Source of the DNA: Hydrogenovibrio crunogenus
GTDB lineage: Bacteria; Pseudomonadota; Gammaproteobacteria; Thiomicrospirales; Thiomicrospiraceae
Length of the DNA stretch: 64,000 nucleotides
Reading direction: 5' to 3'
Assembly (NCBI RefSeq): GCF_004786015.1
Contig: NZ_CP032096.1
Coordinates: 1,488,001-1,552,000 of the forward strand
The notes under the pieces were generated by a model. The model was not told the DNA's origin and did not search any database. It saw nothing but the letters and a program-made list of their open reading frames with translations. A program made the translations under genes and the position numbers. Each line of letters begins with the position of its first letter. Position 1 is the first letter of the stretch. Positions 28,374-36,954 of the stretch are shown here, in pieces.

Positions 28374-29548
28374 TAAACTTCCTCTGCGGAGACATTTTTA
28401 GGGGTCAGCACCAAGTATAAATCTTCGCCCAACGCTTGAACAGACTGGTAAGCAAAAACCTTTTTATCGACCATTTCGGCCAGGCCGGGTAAAACAAACA
28501 TGGGTTTAGCCATTTCACCCATTAAAATGGGCGCAGTGAAAACATGCAATTCATTAACCATGCCTGCCTGGATAAAAGCCCCTGCGACAATAGCCCCCGC
28601 TTCTACCATCACATCATAGATTTTTTCGTTTTCCAGCAAATACGAAAGCACGGATGGTATATCCAGTTTATCACCATCCGATTCCACCGCTATCACTTCC
28701 GCACCCTTTTGATAAAACCGTTCAATCAGATCCAAACTTTGATCTGCTGTTTCTTTAGACGTCATCAAAAGCGTTCGTCCGGGTAAGGACAACATTTTAG
28801 CTTCTAGCGGCGTGCTCAGATTTGCATCCAACACAACTCTTAAAGGGTGGCAATTTTCCGCTGTTAAACCTAATTCAGCCAACACGTCATCAGGTAAGCG
28901 CACATTTAAACTTGGATCATCCGCTAAGACAGTTCCAACACCTGTGACAATCGCACCATGCTGAGCTCGCATTAAATGGACTTGATTCCGGGATTCCGGC
29001 CCAGTGATCCATTGACTTTCGCCATTCGCCATGGCCGTTCGTCCATCTAAACTGTTCGCTACTTTTAAGCGAATGAACGGTCTATTCGACTTCATGGCAG
29101 AAACAAACCCTTTATTTAAAGCTGCGGCTTCTTCAGACAAAATGCCACTATCGACAACAATTCCGGCCTGCTCTAATCTTTTAATCCCGTTTCCAGCCAC
29201 AAGCGGATTAGGATCTTGCATGGCAATTACGACTCTAGCAACTCCTGACTCAACTAGAGCATCCGCACAAGGCGGTGTTTTACCATGATGAGAGCAAGGC
29301 TCTAAAGTTACATAAACGGTTGCACCCTTGACCGACTCTGTTGCATTGTCTAATGCAACACGCTCGGCATGAGGTTCGCCCGCTTTCTGATGCCACCCTT
29401 CCGCAATGATTTTTTCTTGTTGAGTGATAACGCATCCAACAGCAGGATTTGGCTTTGTTGAGTAAACACCTTTTCGAGCCAAGTCGATGGCTTTTTGCAT
29501 CATTTGAATATCAAAATCAGAAAAAGCCGTATTTGAAGACAAAGACAT
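28373..29548 (-). CDS. ribD: Bifunctional riboflavin biosynthesis deaminase/reductase RibD
   Basis: The N-terminal deaminase domain carries the zinc site: HAERVAL, then EPCSHHGKTPPCADAL. The C-terminal reductase domain has RPFIRLKVANSLDGRTAMA and later VMVEAGAIVAGAFI. 391 aa, standard. Both catalytic steps after GTP ring opening are covered. Start and stop overlap nrdR and ribE, indicating tight coupling of the operon. Confidence 0.96.
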   Translation of the reverse strand: MSLSSNTAFSDFDIQMMQKAIDLARKGVYSTKPNPAVGCVITQQEKIIAEGWHQKAGEPHAERVALDNATESVKGATVYVTLEPCSHHGKTPPCADALVESGVARVVIAMQDPNPLVAGNGIKRLEQAGIVVDSGILSEEAAALNKGFVSAMKSNRPFIRLKVANSLDGRTAMANGESQWITGPESRNQVHLMRAQHGAIVTGVGTVLADDPSLNVRLPDDVLAELGLTAENCHPLRVVLDANLSTPLEAKMLSLPGRTLLMTSKETADQSLDLIERFYQKGAEVIAVESDGDKLDIPSVLSYLLENEKIYDVMVEAGAIVAGAFIQAGMVNELHVFTAPILMGEMAKPMFVLPGLAEMVDKKVFAYQSVQALGEDLYLVLTPKNVSAEEV

Positions 29549-30012
29549 TATTGTGATTTAGTCGCTTTAACCAGCTTTTCAATCTCTTCTCGAAAAGCAT
29601 TGACGTCTTGGAAAGAACGGTAAACAGAAGCAAAACGAACATAAGCAACCTGATCCAATTCTTTAAGTGCCTCCATTAGAAGCTCTCCTATCTGAGAAGA
29701 AGGAATCTCTCGAACCCCTTCAGCAGTCAATTGTTTATGAATTCGATTCACAACTTGATCAATCGCCTCACTGGCAACAGGTCGCTTTTCCAAGGCTTTT
29801 ATCAAACCTCGACGAATTTTATCATCATCAAATCGTTCACGGTTACCGTCCGACTTGATCACACGTGGCAATGTGAGCTCTGCAGTCTCGTACGTTGTAA
29901 AACGTTCTGCACAGCTCATGCATTCACGACGACGTCGCACCTGCGCCCCTTCCGTTGCGAGGCGAGAGTCGATTACTTTGGTATCAGGTGCGTTACAAAA
30001 AGGACAATGCAT
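29548..30012 (-). CDS. nrdR: Transcriptional repressor NrdR
   Basis: 154 aa. Zinc ribbon [17 protein letters not shown] with [17 protein letters not shown], then the ATP-cone domain ([20 protein letters not shown]). It senses ATP/dATP and represses ribonucleotide reductase genes. Placement between glyA and ribD is common in proteobacteria. Confidence 0.97.
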   Translation of the reverse strand: MHCPFCNAPDTKVIDSRLATEGAQVRRRRECMSCAERFTTYETAELTLPRVIKSDGNRERFDDDKIRRGLIKALEKRPVASEAIDQVVNRIHKQLTAEGVREIPSSQIGELLMEALKELDQVAYVRFASVYRSFQDVNAFREEIEKLVKATKSQ

Positions 30013-30032
30013 TAAGAACTCTTAAAATGAAG

Positions 30033-31304
30033 TTACTTATATACCGGACGTGCCGCACACAATGCTTTCACTTTTTCACGAACCTCAGCCACCACCTTCT
30101 CGTCCCAAGACTCAGAAGCTTGCTGACAAGAATCAATCACATCACACATCCAAGTAGCTAGATTTTTCGAATCTTCTTCGGTAAACCCACGAGTTGTGGA
30201 AGCGGCAGTACCTACACGAATACCACTGGTCACAAATGGAGACATTGGATCGTTCGGTACCGAGTTTTTATTAATCGTAATATGCGCGTCACCCAACGCC
30301 GCATCCACCAATTTACCCGTCAGCCCTTGTTCAATGAAGCTTACTAAGAACAAATGGTTTTCGGTTCCTTTTGAAACCACGTCAAACCCTCTTTCCATAA
30401 AAACTTTAGCCATTGCTTGAGCATTGACCTTAACTTGTTTAGCATAGGTTTTAAACTCTGGTTCCATTGCTTCTTTAAAGGCAACGGCTTTTGCCGCAAT
30501 AACGTGCATTAAAGGCCCACCTTGCGCACCCGGGAAAATCGCAGAATTCAATTTCTTTTCAATTTCAGGGTTCGCCTTCGCTAAAATCAACCCACTTCTT
30601 GGACCGCGTAATGTTTTATGAGTGGTTGTCGTAGTCACATCCGCAATCTGCACAGGGTTTGGGTATTCACCCGCTGCAACAAGACCGGCTACGTGAGCCA
30701 TATCAACCATCAAGTAAGCACCGACTGCATCGGCAATTTCACGGAATTTTTGCCAATCCACCACTTGCGAGTAAGCGGAAAAACCAGCGATAATCATTTT
30801 GGGTTTGTGCTCTTTTGCCAAACGCTCAACTTCGTCATAATCGATCACACCTGTTTCTGGATTCAAACCATACTGAACGGCGTTATACATTTTTCCTGAA
30901 AAACTAACATGCGATCCGTGTGTCAAATGCCCACCATGAGCCAAACTCATTCCAAGAACCGTATCACCCGGTTCCAACAATGCCATGTAAACCGGTGCAT
31001 TAGCTTGAGAACCAGAATGCGGCTGAACGTTGGCATAATCTGCACCAAACAACTCTTTAGCACGGTCAATAGCCAACTGTTCGACTACATCCACATGCTC
31101 ACACCCGCCGTAATAGCGTTTGTTTGGATAACCTTCCGCATATTTATTCGTCAACACAGAGCCTTGAGCTTCCATTACACGTGGACTGGTGTAATTTTCA
31201 GAAGCAATCAATTCGATATGATCTTCTTGACGCTGTGCTTCGGCATTCATCGCATCCGCTAATGCATCATCATATCCAGCAATGGTCATATTTTTGTCAA
31301 ACAT
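30033..31304 (-). CDS. glyA: Serine hydroxymethyltransferase GlyA
   Basis: PLP enzyme interconverting serine and glycine and charging tetrahydrofolate. [36 protein letters not shown] and the PLP Lys in [12 protein letters not shown] are visible. The open frame extends five codons further, but I choose ATG 31302-31304 ([15 protein letters not shown]), which matches E. coli GlyA and has GGAGA about 8 bases upstream; 423 aa. First gene of the long minus-strand operon ending with thiL. No purine or FMN riboswitch is evident upstream. Confidence 0.96.
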   Translation of the reverse strand: MFDKNMTIAGYDDALADAMNAEAQRQEDHIELIASENYTSPRVMEAQGSVLTNKYAEGYPNKRYYGGCEHVDVVEQLAIDRAKELFGADYANVQPHSGSQANAPVYMALLEPGDTVLGMSLAHGGHLTHGSHVSFSGKMYNAVQYGLNPETGVIDYDEVERLAKEHKPKMIIAGFSAYSQVVDWQKFREIADAVGAYLMVDMAHVAGLVAAGEYPNPVQIADVTTTTTHKTLRGPRSGLILAKANPEIEKKLNSAIFPGAQGGPLMHVIAAKAVAFKEAMEPEFKTYAKQVKVNAQAMAKVFMERGFDVVSKGTENHLFLVSFIEQGLTGKLVDAALGDAHITINKNSVPNDPMSPFVTSGIRVGTAASTTRGFTEEDSKNLATWMCDVIDSCQQASESWDEKVVAEVREKVKALCAARPVYK

Positions 31305-31417
31305 GCTAAAAGTCTCCAAACAAGAAAAAGTAAGTAATTAAAATATAAAGGCGAATTTTACCAATTATCGACCATTTAAACCACAACTAAGCAGCGCAAT
31401 TAACGAATTAATTAATC

Positions 31418-31439
31418 AAAATCAGCAATTGCTGGTTTT
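31418..31439. repeat. Palindromic hairpin between divergent glyA and ettA
   Basis: CAGCAATTGCTG (31423-31434) is a perfect 12-bp palindrome flanked by an A run and a T run. Such symmetry in a divergent 230-bp promoter region could be an operator as well as a terminator-like hairpin. Nothing identifies a binding protein. Confidence 0.4.
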
Positions 31440-31553
31440 ATACACAGAATGAACTTTATAAAATCCTCTTTTTTCGGTACAGTTATGCATATTTTTAGAA
31501 TGTCCCTTTTACAGGCTTGACATTAAACCCGTTCAAATTATTGAGGTAATATC

Positions 31554-33224
31554 GTGGCACAATTCGTATACACCATGAATCGCGTTGGAAAAATCGTTCC
31601 GCCGAATAAACATATCTTAAAAGACATTTCACTTTCATTCTTCCCTGGTGCAAAAATCGGTGTCTTAGGGTTAAACGGTGCAGGGAAATCAACCTTACTC
31701 AGAATTATGGCGGGAATTGATCAAGACTATGTCGGTGAAGCACGGCCTCAACCTGGCATTAAAATCGGTTATTTACCCCAAGAACCTCAGCTGAATCCAG
31801 ACTTGGATGTTCGCGGCAATGTTGAAGAAGCCGTCAAAGAAGTGAAAGACGCTCTGGCAGAACTGGATGCCATTTATGCTGCTTATGCAGAACCAGATGC
31901 TGACTTTGATGCTTTGGCTAAAAAACAAGCTGAAATTGAAGATCTAATTCAAGCTAAAGACGGGCACAATTTAGACAGAACCCTAGAAATTGCAGCCGAC
32001 GCCTTACGCATTCCAGCCTGGGATGCCGACGTCACCAAGCTTTCCGGAGGGGAGCGCCGTCGTGTAGCACTCTGCAAATTGTTACTGGAAAGACCCGACA
32101 TGCTATTGCTGGACGAGCCAACAAACCACCTTGACGCAGAATCCATTGCTTGGCTTGAACGCTTCTTACTTGAGTTCAGTGGAACGGTCGTTGCGATTAC
32201 GCATGATCGTTACTTCCTAGATAACGCAGCACAGTGGATTCTTGAATTGGACCGTGGTCAAGGGATTCCTTATGAAGGGAACTATTCTTCTTGGCTTGAG
32301 CAAAAAGAAAAACGCCTAGAAATGGAATCAAAGCAAGAAGCGGCTCGCATGAAAACCATTCAAAATGAGTTGGAATGGGTTCGATCCAATGCAAAAGGAC
32401 GCCACGCCAAATCAAAAGCACGTTTAGCACGTTTTGATGAATTAAGTAGTCAAGAAACACAAAAACGTAATGAGACCAAAGAAATCTTTATCCCTGTCGC
32501 AGACCGTCTGGGTGAGAAAGTTATTGAAGTCTCGCACATGTCGAAAAGCTTTGGAGATCGGATGCTGATTGATGACTTAAGCTTCAATCTTCCTCAAGGT
32601 GGCATCGTAGGGATTATCGGGCCGAATGGTGCCGGTAAATCAACCCTATTTAAAATGCTGACAGGACAGGAACAGCCGGACTCAGGAGAAATCTCATTTG
32701 GTGAAACGGTCCAGTTGTCTTACGTCGATCAGTCACGTGATGCATTAGATGACAATAAAACCGTTTATGAAGAAATTTCTGAAGGTGATGACATCTTCAT
32801 GGTGGGCAATATTGAAGTCAATTCTCGTGCTTACTGTGGTCGCTTCAACTTTAAAGGAAATGATCAGCAAAAACGTATTGGCGAGTTATCCGGCGGTGAG
32901 CGCAACCGCGTCCACCTGGCCAAAACCCTGCGTAGTGGTGGAAACTTGCTCTTACTGGATGAACCTACCAACGACTTAGATGTCGAGACACTGCGAGCAC
33001 TGGAAGAAGCACTACTGGATTTCGCTGGCTGCGCGGTCGTCATTTCGCATGACCGCTGGTTCCTGGATCGAATTGCTACGCATATGCTCGCATTCGAAGG
33101 GGACTCTCATGTAGAATGGTTCGAAGGTAACTTCTCCGATTATGAAGAAGATTTAAAACGTCGAAAAGGTGCCGATGCTGCGCAACCTCATCGCATAAAA
33201 TACAAACCTGTTATTAAAAATTAA
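31554..33224 (+). CDS. ettA: Energy-dependent translational throttle protein EttA (ABC-F)
   Basis: ABC-F ATPase that binds the ribosomal E site and gates entry into elongation according to ATP/ADP. Two ABC domains with Walker [10 protein letters not shown] and GPNGAGKST, signatures [14 protein letters not shown] and [14 protein letters not shown], and the EttA arm and linker ([20 protein letters not shown]). 556 aa, matching EttA. The start is GTG at 31554 with TTGAGGT upstream. No membrane domain. Confidence 0.96.
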   Translation: MAQFVYTMNRVGKIVPPNKHILKDISLSFFPGAKIGVLGLNGAGKSTLLRIMAGIDQDYVGEARPQPGIKIGYLPQEPQLNPDLDVRGNVEEAVKEVKDALAELDAIYAAYAEPDADFDALAKKQAEIEDLIQAKDGHNLDRTLEIAADALRIPAWDADVTKLSGGERRRVALCKLLLERPDMLLLDEPTNHLDAESIAWLERFLLEFSGTVVAITHDRYFLDNAAQWILELDRGQGIPYEGNYSSWLEQKEKRLEMESKQEAARMKTIQNELEWVRSNAKGRHAKSKARLARFDELSSQETQKRNETKEIFIPVADRLGEKVIEVSHMSKSFGDRMLIDDLSFNLPQGGIVGIIGPNGAGKSTLFKMLTGQEQPDSGEISFGETVQLSYVDQSRDALDDNKTVYEEISEGDDIFMVGNIEVNSRAYCGRFNFKGNDQQKRIGELSGGERNRVHLAKTLRSGGNLLLLDEPTNDLDVETLRALEEALLDFAGCAVVISHDRWFLDRIATHMLAFEGDSHVEWFEGNFSDYEEDLKRRKGADAAQPHRIKYKPVIKN

Positions 33225-33261
33225 CGCAACATTCTGACCTTAACGTTAAAAGGAACAAAGT

Positions 33262-34179
33262 ATGGCCGAACAGTTTGACAAAATTCACTCGCATATTGAA
33301 GCCATCGCGAATGCAATGCCTGACCCGATCTTTGTCATGGGACAAGATGGGACTTACTTAGATATTATTGGAGGCCAAGAGCGCAGTCTATATGCTGACG
33401 GTCATAACCTCATTGGCAAAAAGTACACTGACGTTTTACCTGAAAAAATGGCTGAGCGCTTTTTAAAAGTGGTCAATAAAGCCATTATGTCAGGTCATCT
33501 GCAAGAAATTGAATACCAGCTCGCTGACTCCGAAGTTCAAGGTATTGAGCCTTTAAGAACGACAGAAGGTCAATGGTATGAAGCACGAGTCTACCCACTC
33601 GATTCTGAAGCATACGATCAACCCGCCGCCATTTGGTTGGCGATTAACATCACCAACCGAAAACACATGGAAGAACAAATAGAACGTTTATCTTCCAACG
33701 ACCCATTAACCGATCTTTATAATCGTGATTATTTTATGGGGGTGATTGATGAAGAACTTAACAAAGCACGTCTCAACCATCGCCCTCTTTCGCTCGCCAA
33801 AATCAACTTGGATTGTTTTAAGCGCATTACCGATGCATATGGTCATGAAATGGGCGATAAAGCAATTCTTACAGCCGCGCATGCGATTAAAAACGTCGTT
33901 AAAGATTTAGGCTACATTGGTCGACTTAGCTGTGACCAGTTTATGATTGTGCTGCCTGAGATTAAAGCGGTAGATGCGTTTCGAATCACCAAACTGGCAC
34001 AGGAAACCATTTCATCACAAACAATACAACTCGATAAGGATGAAAAAACGTGCTTAACTAGCCACGCTGGTGTAACGGAGTTAAGAGACGCCAACGAAGA
34101 CAGTCAAGTACTGTTCAAACGAGTTAACAAAGCGATTAAAGCGCTAGACGGCACTCGAGAAAAAACAAGAATTCTTTAG
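33262..34179 (+). CDS. PAS-GGDEF protein with degenerate active site
   Basis: 305 aa, soluble. The PAS domain spans about 5-130 (IANAMPDPIFVMGQDGTYLDI, ATQ-like end WLAINITNRKHMEEQI). A GGDEF domain follows with DPLTDLYNRDYFMGVID and NLDCFKRITDAYGHEMGDKA. The active-site loop reads RLSCDQFMIVLPE: SCDQF replaces GGDEF, so cyclase activity is probably lost and the domain may be a GTP or c-di-GMP sensor. It lies 37 bp downstream of ettA with AAAGGAAC before the ATG. A strong terminator follows. Confidence 0.88.
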   Translation: MAEQFDKIHSHIEAIANAMPDPIFVMGQDGTYLDIIGGQERSLYADGHNLIGKKYTDVLPEKMAERFLKVVNKAIMSGHLQEIEYQLADSEVQGIEPLRTTEGQWYEARVYPLDSEAYDQPAAIWLAINITNRKHMEEQIERLSSNDPLTDLYNRDYFMGVIDEELNKARLNHRPLSLAKINLDCFKRITDAYGHEMGDKAILTAAHAIKNVVKDLGYIGRLSCDQFMIVLPEIKAVDAFRITKLAQETISSQTIQLDKDEKTCLTSHAGVTELRDANEDSQVLFKRVNKAIKALDGTREKTRIL

Positions 34180-34200
34180 TTTTACAAATATCCCCCATAA

Positions 34201-34229
34201 AAAAACCACTTAAAAAAGTGGTTTTTTTT
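34201..34229. terminator. Bidirectional terminator between the PAS-GGDEF gene and fur
   Basis: AAAAACCACTT pairs with AAGTGGTTTTT around an A-rich loop, with an A run before and a T run after. It serves the two convergent genes. Confidence 0.9.
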
Positions 34230-34249
34230 ATGGTCTCAACAACAATTCT

Positions 34250-34663
34250 TTACTTTAAATCATCTTTCAGAGTGCCGTAGATAACTAAGCTGTGAGCAGA
34301 GAGTTCATAGCCTTTTTCTTTAGCAATTTCTTTGATTCGTTCTTCGATAATCGGGTCAACAAACTCTTTAACACGGCCCGTTTTAACGCAAACCAAATGA
34401 TCATGGTTGTCGCCAGTATCTAACTCAAAAACAGAAATATTATTTTCAAAATTAAGTCGCCTTACTATGCCTGCTTGTTCAAACTGTGTCAAAACACGAT
34501 AAACGGTTGCAAGACCAACTTCCTCGCCTTGCTCGATTAATATCTTATAAACATCTTCAGCGGTCAGGTGATGCTCTTCACCTTCTTGTTCTAAGATTTC
34601 TAAAACTTTTAACCGTGGCAGGGTGACTTTTAAACCTACTTTTTTTAAATCAGCACTACTCAT
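34250..34663 (-). CDS. fur: Ferric uptake regulator Fur
   Basis: 137 aa. Winged helix KVTLPRLKVLEIL...HHLTAEDVYKIL...VGLATVYRVLTQFEQAGIV, then the metal-binding dimer domain with GDNHDHLVC and a late SAHSLVIYG. The CxxC structural site of E. coli Fur is absent (VCVKTGRVKEF), as in several gammaproteobacterial Fur proteins. Divergent from bamE, the standard gammaproteobacterial layout. I see no clear Fur box in the short shared promoter. Confidence 0.96.
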   Translation of the reverse strand: MSSADLKKVGLKVTLPRLKVLEILEQEGEEHHLTAEDVYKILIEQGEEVGLATVYRVLTQFEQAGIVRRLNFENNISVFELDTGDNHDHLVCVKTGRVKEFVDPIIEERIKEIAKEKGYELSAHSLVIYGTLKDDLK

Positions 34664-34738
34664 TGAAGTTAAGATTCCTTTTTAAAAATTGCTTAAGGTG
34701 TATAATAAACCAAAAATTGATTTAAGATAAAATAATGT

Positions 34739-35092
34739 ATGAATAAACCGGTCAAAACAGCTTTATTTCTAAGCTTATCGCTTAGTTTACTTACCTTAAG
34801 TGGGTGTTCATTTTTCACACCTTACAAGGCAACCATCACGCAAGGCACTGTCATCAGCCAAGAAGCCCTCAATACGCTTCAACCTGGCTTAACAGCCAGC
34901 CAAGTCAAAGACATTCTGGGGCCGCCTTTAGGACAGGATCCTTTCAATCCTTACCACTGGGAATATGTATTCTATACAACTGATCCAGACTTTCATCCTG
35001 ATGCTGTTCGTCACTTAGTCATTAATTTTGACAGTGAGCAATACCTTGACAACTGGAAAGTGGTCCCCCAGAAAGTAACCTTACAAAACTAA
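34739..35092 (+). CDS. bamE: Outer membrane assembly lipoprotein BamE (SmpA/OmlA)
   Basis: 117 aa. Lipobox LSGC, Cys at 23. The mature domain shows GTVISQEALNTLQPGLTASQ, VKDILGPPL and PYHWEYVFY, the SmpA/OmlA signature. It stabilises the BAM complex with BamD. Its 3' end overlaps convergent rnfH by 4 bp. Confidence 0.95.
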   Translation: MNKPVKTALFLSLSLSLLTLSGCSFFTPYKATITQGTVISQEALNTLQPGLTASQVKDILGPPLGQDPFNPYHWEYVFYTTDPDFHPDAVRHLVINFDSEQYLDNWKVVPQKVTLQN

Positions 35093-35367
35093 GACGTCTT
35101 TTTACGATCTTCTTCCACTTGCTTACGGCGTCGATCTCTAGGGTCGGCCTTAAGCGGGCGATATACCTCAATACGGTCCCCTTCTCTCAAGACATAGTCA
35201 TGTTTTACAATTTGAGAAAAAATACCGACATGCTCGATATTTAATTGAGGAAATTTCTTCAATAACTGGGAAGACTTTAAAGCCTGCTCGACAGTGGTTC
35301 CTGCTTCGACCTCTTCTTCAAACAAAAACTGTTCATCTTCTAACGCATACGCAACTTCAATTTTCAT
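35089..35367 (-). CDS. rnfH: RnfH family ubiquitin-like protein (RatB)
   Basis: 92 aa. Beta-grasp fold: MKIEVAYALEDEQFLFEEEV, IFSQIVKHDYVLREGDRIEVYRPL, then a basic tail DPRDRRRKQ. Family UPF0125/RnfH is almost always encoded with ratA. Exact role unclear. Starts 1 bp from the ratA stop. Confidence 0.92.
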   Translation of the reverse strand: MKIEVAYALEDEQFLFEEEVEAGTTVEQALKSSQLLKKFPQLNIEHVGIFSQIVKHDYVLREGDRIEVYRPLKADPRDRRRKQVEEDRKKTS

Positions 35368-35798
35368 TACCCATACACCTGTTTAGCGCGATCACAAAAA
35401 GACTGAACCAATGTGGATACAATTTGTTCAAACAATGCGCCGATTGCCGCATTTAAAAAAGAATTACTGATTTCAAACTCAATATCCAATGTAATTTTAC
35501 AAGCATCTTCATCTAAACTTTTAAATTGCCATACGCCAAATAAACTTTTAAAAGGACCATCAACCAAATTCATTTCAATTGACTCAGGCTTTTTTAGAAA
35601 ATTTTGAGTTGTAAAAGACTGTTTGATACCGGCTTTCGCAATTAAGATACTGGCAACCATTCTATCTTCTGATTCTTCAACCACTTCAGCCCCGCCACAC
35701 CAAGGCAAAAAATCAGGATAGGACGCTACATCGTTAACCAAATTAAAAATAGATTCCGCAGAATACGGCAATAATGCAGAGCGTGAGATTTTTTTCAT
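35367..35798 (-). CDS. ratA: RatA/Coq10-like START-domain protein
   Basis: 143 aa SRPBCC/START fold: MKKISRSALLPYSAESIFNLV, DVASYPDFLPWCGGAEVVEE, DGPFKSLFGVWQF, and an amphipathic C-terminal helix. E. coli RatA was described as blocking 70S assembly, while the family resembles the quinone-binding Coq10; the latter role may be more general. With rnfH it forms a conserved unit divergent from smpB. Confidence 0.92.
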   Translation of the reverse strand: MKKISRSALLPYSAESIFNLVNDVASYPDFLPWCGGAEVVEESEDRMVASILIAKAGIKQSFTTQNFLKKPESIEMNLVDGPFKSLFGVWQFKSLDEDACKITLDIEFEISNSFLNAAIGALFEQIVSTLVQSFCDRAKQVYG

Positions 35799-35832
35799 AT
35801 TTAACCAGTAAATTCGCTATAATCGCCCTATT

Positions 35833-36309
35833 ATGGCAAAGAAAAAAAAGCAAAACAATCCAAACAGTATCGCTCAAAATAAAAAAGCGCGTTTCGACTA
35901 TTTTATTGAAGAAACCTTTGAAGCAGGCTTGGCACTTGAAGGCTGGGAAGTTAAAAGTCTCCGCCAAGGTAAAGTGCAAATCAATGAAAGCTATATTTTG
36001 CTGAAAAACAATGAGGCCTGGCTTTTTGGTGCACTGATTACGCCGTTGATTACAGCCTCTACACACGCTAACCATGACCCATTAAGACTCCGAAAACTCT
36101 TGATGCATCGAAAAGAAATCGATCGTTTAATCGGATTAGTCGATCAAAAAGGATTTACTGTCGTTCCATTAGACCTTCACTGGAGTAGAGGTAAAGTCAA
36201 AATCTCTATTGGTTTAGCGAAAGGTAAAAAACTTCACGACAAGCGTGCAACTCAAAAAGAACGTGACTGGAATCGTGATAAACAACGCATTATGAAGTAC
36301 CACGCATAA
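35833..36309 (+). CDS. smpB: SsrA-binding protein SmpB
   Basis: 158 aa OB-fold protein that carries tmRNA to stalled ribosomes. Motifs [39 protein letters not shown], and the basic tail [20 protein letters not shown]. Encoded 133 bp upstream of its partner RNA ssrA. Confidence 0.97.
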   Translation: MAKKKKQNNPNSIAQNKKARFDYFIEETFEAGLALEGWEVKSLRQGKVQINESYILLKNNEAWLFGALITPLITASTHANHDPLRLRKLLMHRKEIDRLIGLVDQKGFTVVPLDLHWSRGKVKISIGLAKGKKLHDKRATQKERDWNRDKQRIMKYHA

Positions 36310-36388
36310 TTTTTTAAAGCTTCGCTCTTGAAAAATTCGTAACCACCCCCAATAAACGTTATAATGAAAACATAAATTTTGTGGTACA

Positions 36389-36416
36389 TAAAATTGACCA
36401 GGCCTGGTCAATTTTA
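36389..36416. repeat. 28-bp perfect palindrome between smpB and ssrA, centred on CCAGGCCTGG
   Basis: The arms from 36389 to 36402 are exactly mirrored by 36403 to 36416 (TAAAATTGACCAGG and its complement). It lies 27 bp upstream of the mature tmRNA 5' end. It has a T-rich 3' arm, so it could terminate smpB, or it could be a protein site in the ssrA promoter. Its core is the motif repeated through the window. Confidence 0.9.
36398..36407. repeat. CCAGGCCTGG palindrome, copy 7 (intergenic)
   Basis: Perfect copy at the centre of the 28-bp palindrome upstream of ssrA. It is the only intergenic copy. Confidence 0.9.
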
Positions 36417-36442
36417 CCGTAGCAACCATGAGAACCGAATAC

Positions 36443-36799
36443 GGGGATGCACTGGTTTCGACGGGGAGTACAAAGTTTAGGATGCATGTCGTGCCTGAAT
36501 GATGCACGTAAATCTTTATTTCAATTTGTTATAGTTGCAAACGACGATAACTACGCTCTAGCGGCTTAATCCCGCTAGCGCAGACTGGGAGCGTTGTTCG
36601 TGGCACCCAGTTCTGTGTCGACTCACACGGAATCGTCGGTCTCATGTGTTTGGATGAGGCTTGACTAAACTTTACAAGCTCGCTTAATGTGATCCCTGCT
36701 GGTCGGGCAGCATTAAGTTAAAATAATAGACCAAATAAACATGTAGAGCTTTAAATGGAGGCTTCTCGGACGGCGGTTCGACTCCGCCCATCTCCACCA
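36443..36799 (+). ncRNA. ssrA: Transfer-messenger RNA (tmRNA)
   Basis: Rescues stalled ribosomes with SmpB. The 5' end GGGGATGCACTGGTTTCGAC and the 3' end GGTTCGACTCCGCCCATC followed by TCCACCA form the tRNA-like acceptor stem (GGGGATG with CATCTCC, one G-U pair) and T arm. The tag reading frame at 36537-36569 encodes ANDDNYALAA then TAA, close to the E. coli ANDENYALAA. One-piece tmRNA of about 357 nt. Its 3' end is the probable attachment site of the following integrase-bearing element. Confidence 0.97.
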
Positions 36800-36808
36800 T
36801 ACAGAACA

Positions 36809-36848
36809 CATAAGCCATTGTTTTTAATACGAAATTCAATGGCTCATG
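36809..36848 (+). terminator. Hairpin just downstream of ssrA
   Basis: CATAAGCCATTG (36809-36820) and CAATGGCTCATG (36837-36848) pair over 11 of 12 positions. The loop contains a T run. It could be the tmRNA terminator or a recombination structure at the left edge of the element. Confidence 0.5.
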
Positions 36849-36954
36849 TACCACCGTAGTACCTATCAAATAGTCCTTATTTTTCCTCTTTTTTCCGTGA
36901 CATTCGTCAAATTAATGAACTACACTTGTACCACAAGTTAAATAATTTAAAACC

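Noticed and set aside
31320-31553. Riboswitch for the glyA-rib operon
   Set aside because: I looked for FMN (RFN) and glycine aptamer cores upstream of glyA and within the rib genes and saw none; only a short palindrome is present.
35089-35798. ratA-rnfH as a toxin-antitoxin pair
   Set aside because: Both are conserved core genes beside smpB. The toxin naming comes from one E. coli study, and the START/Coq10 fold suggests a housekeeping role.
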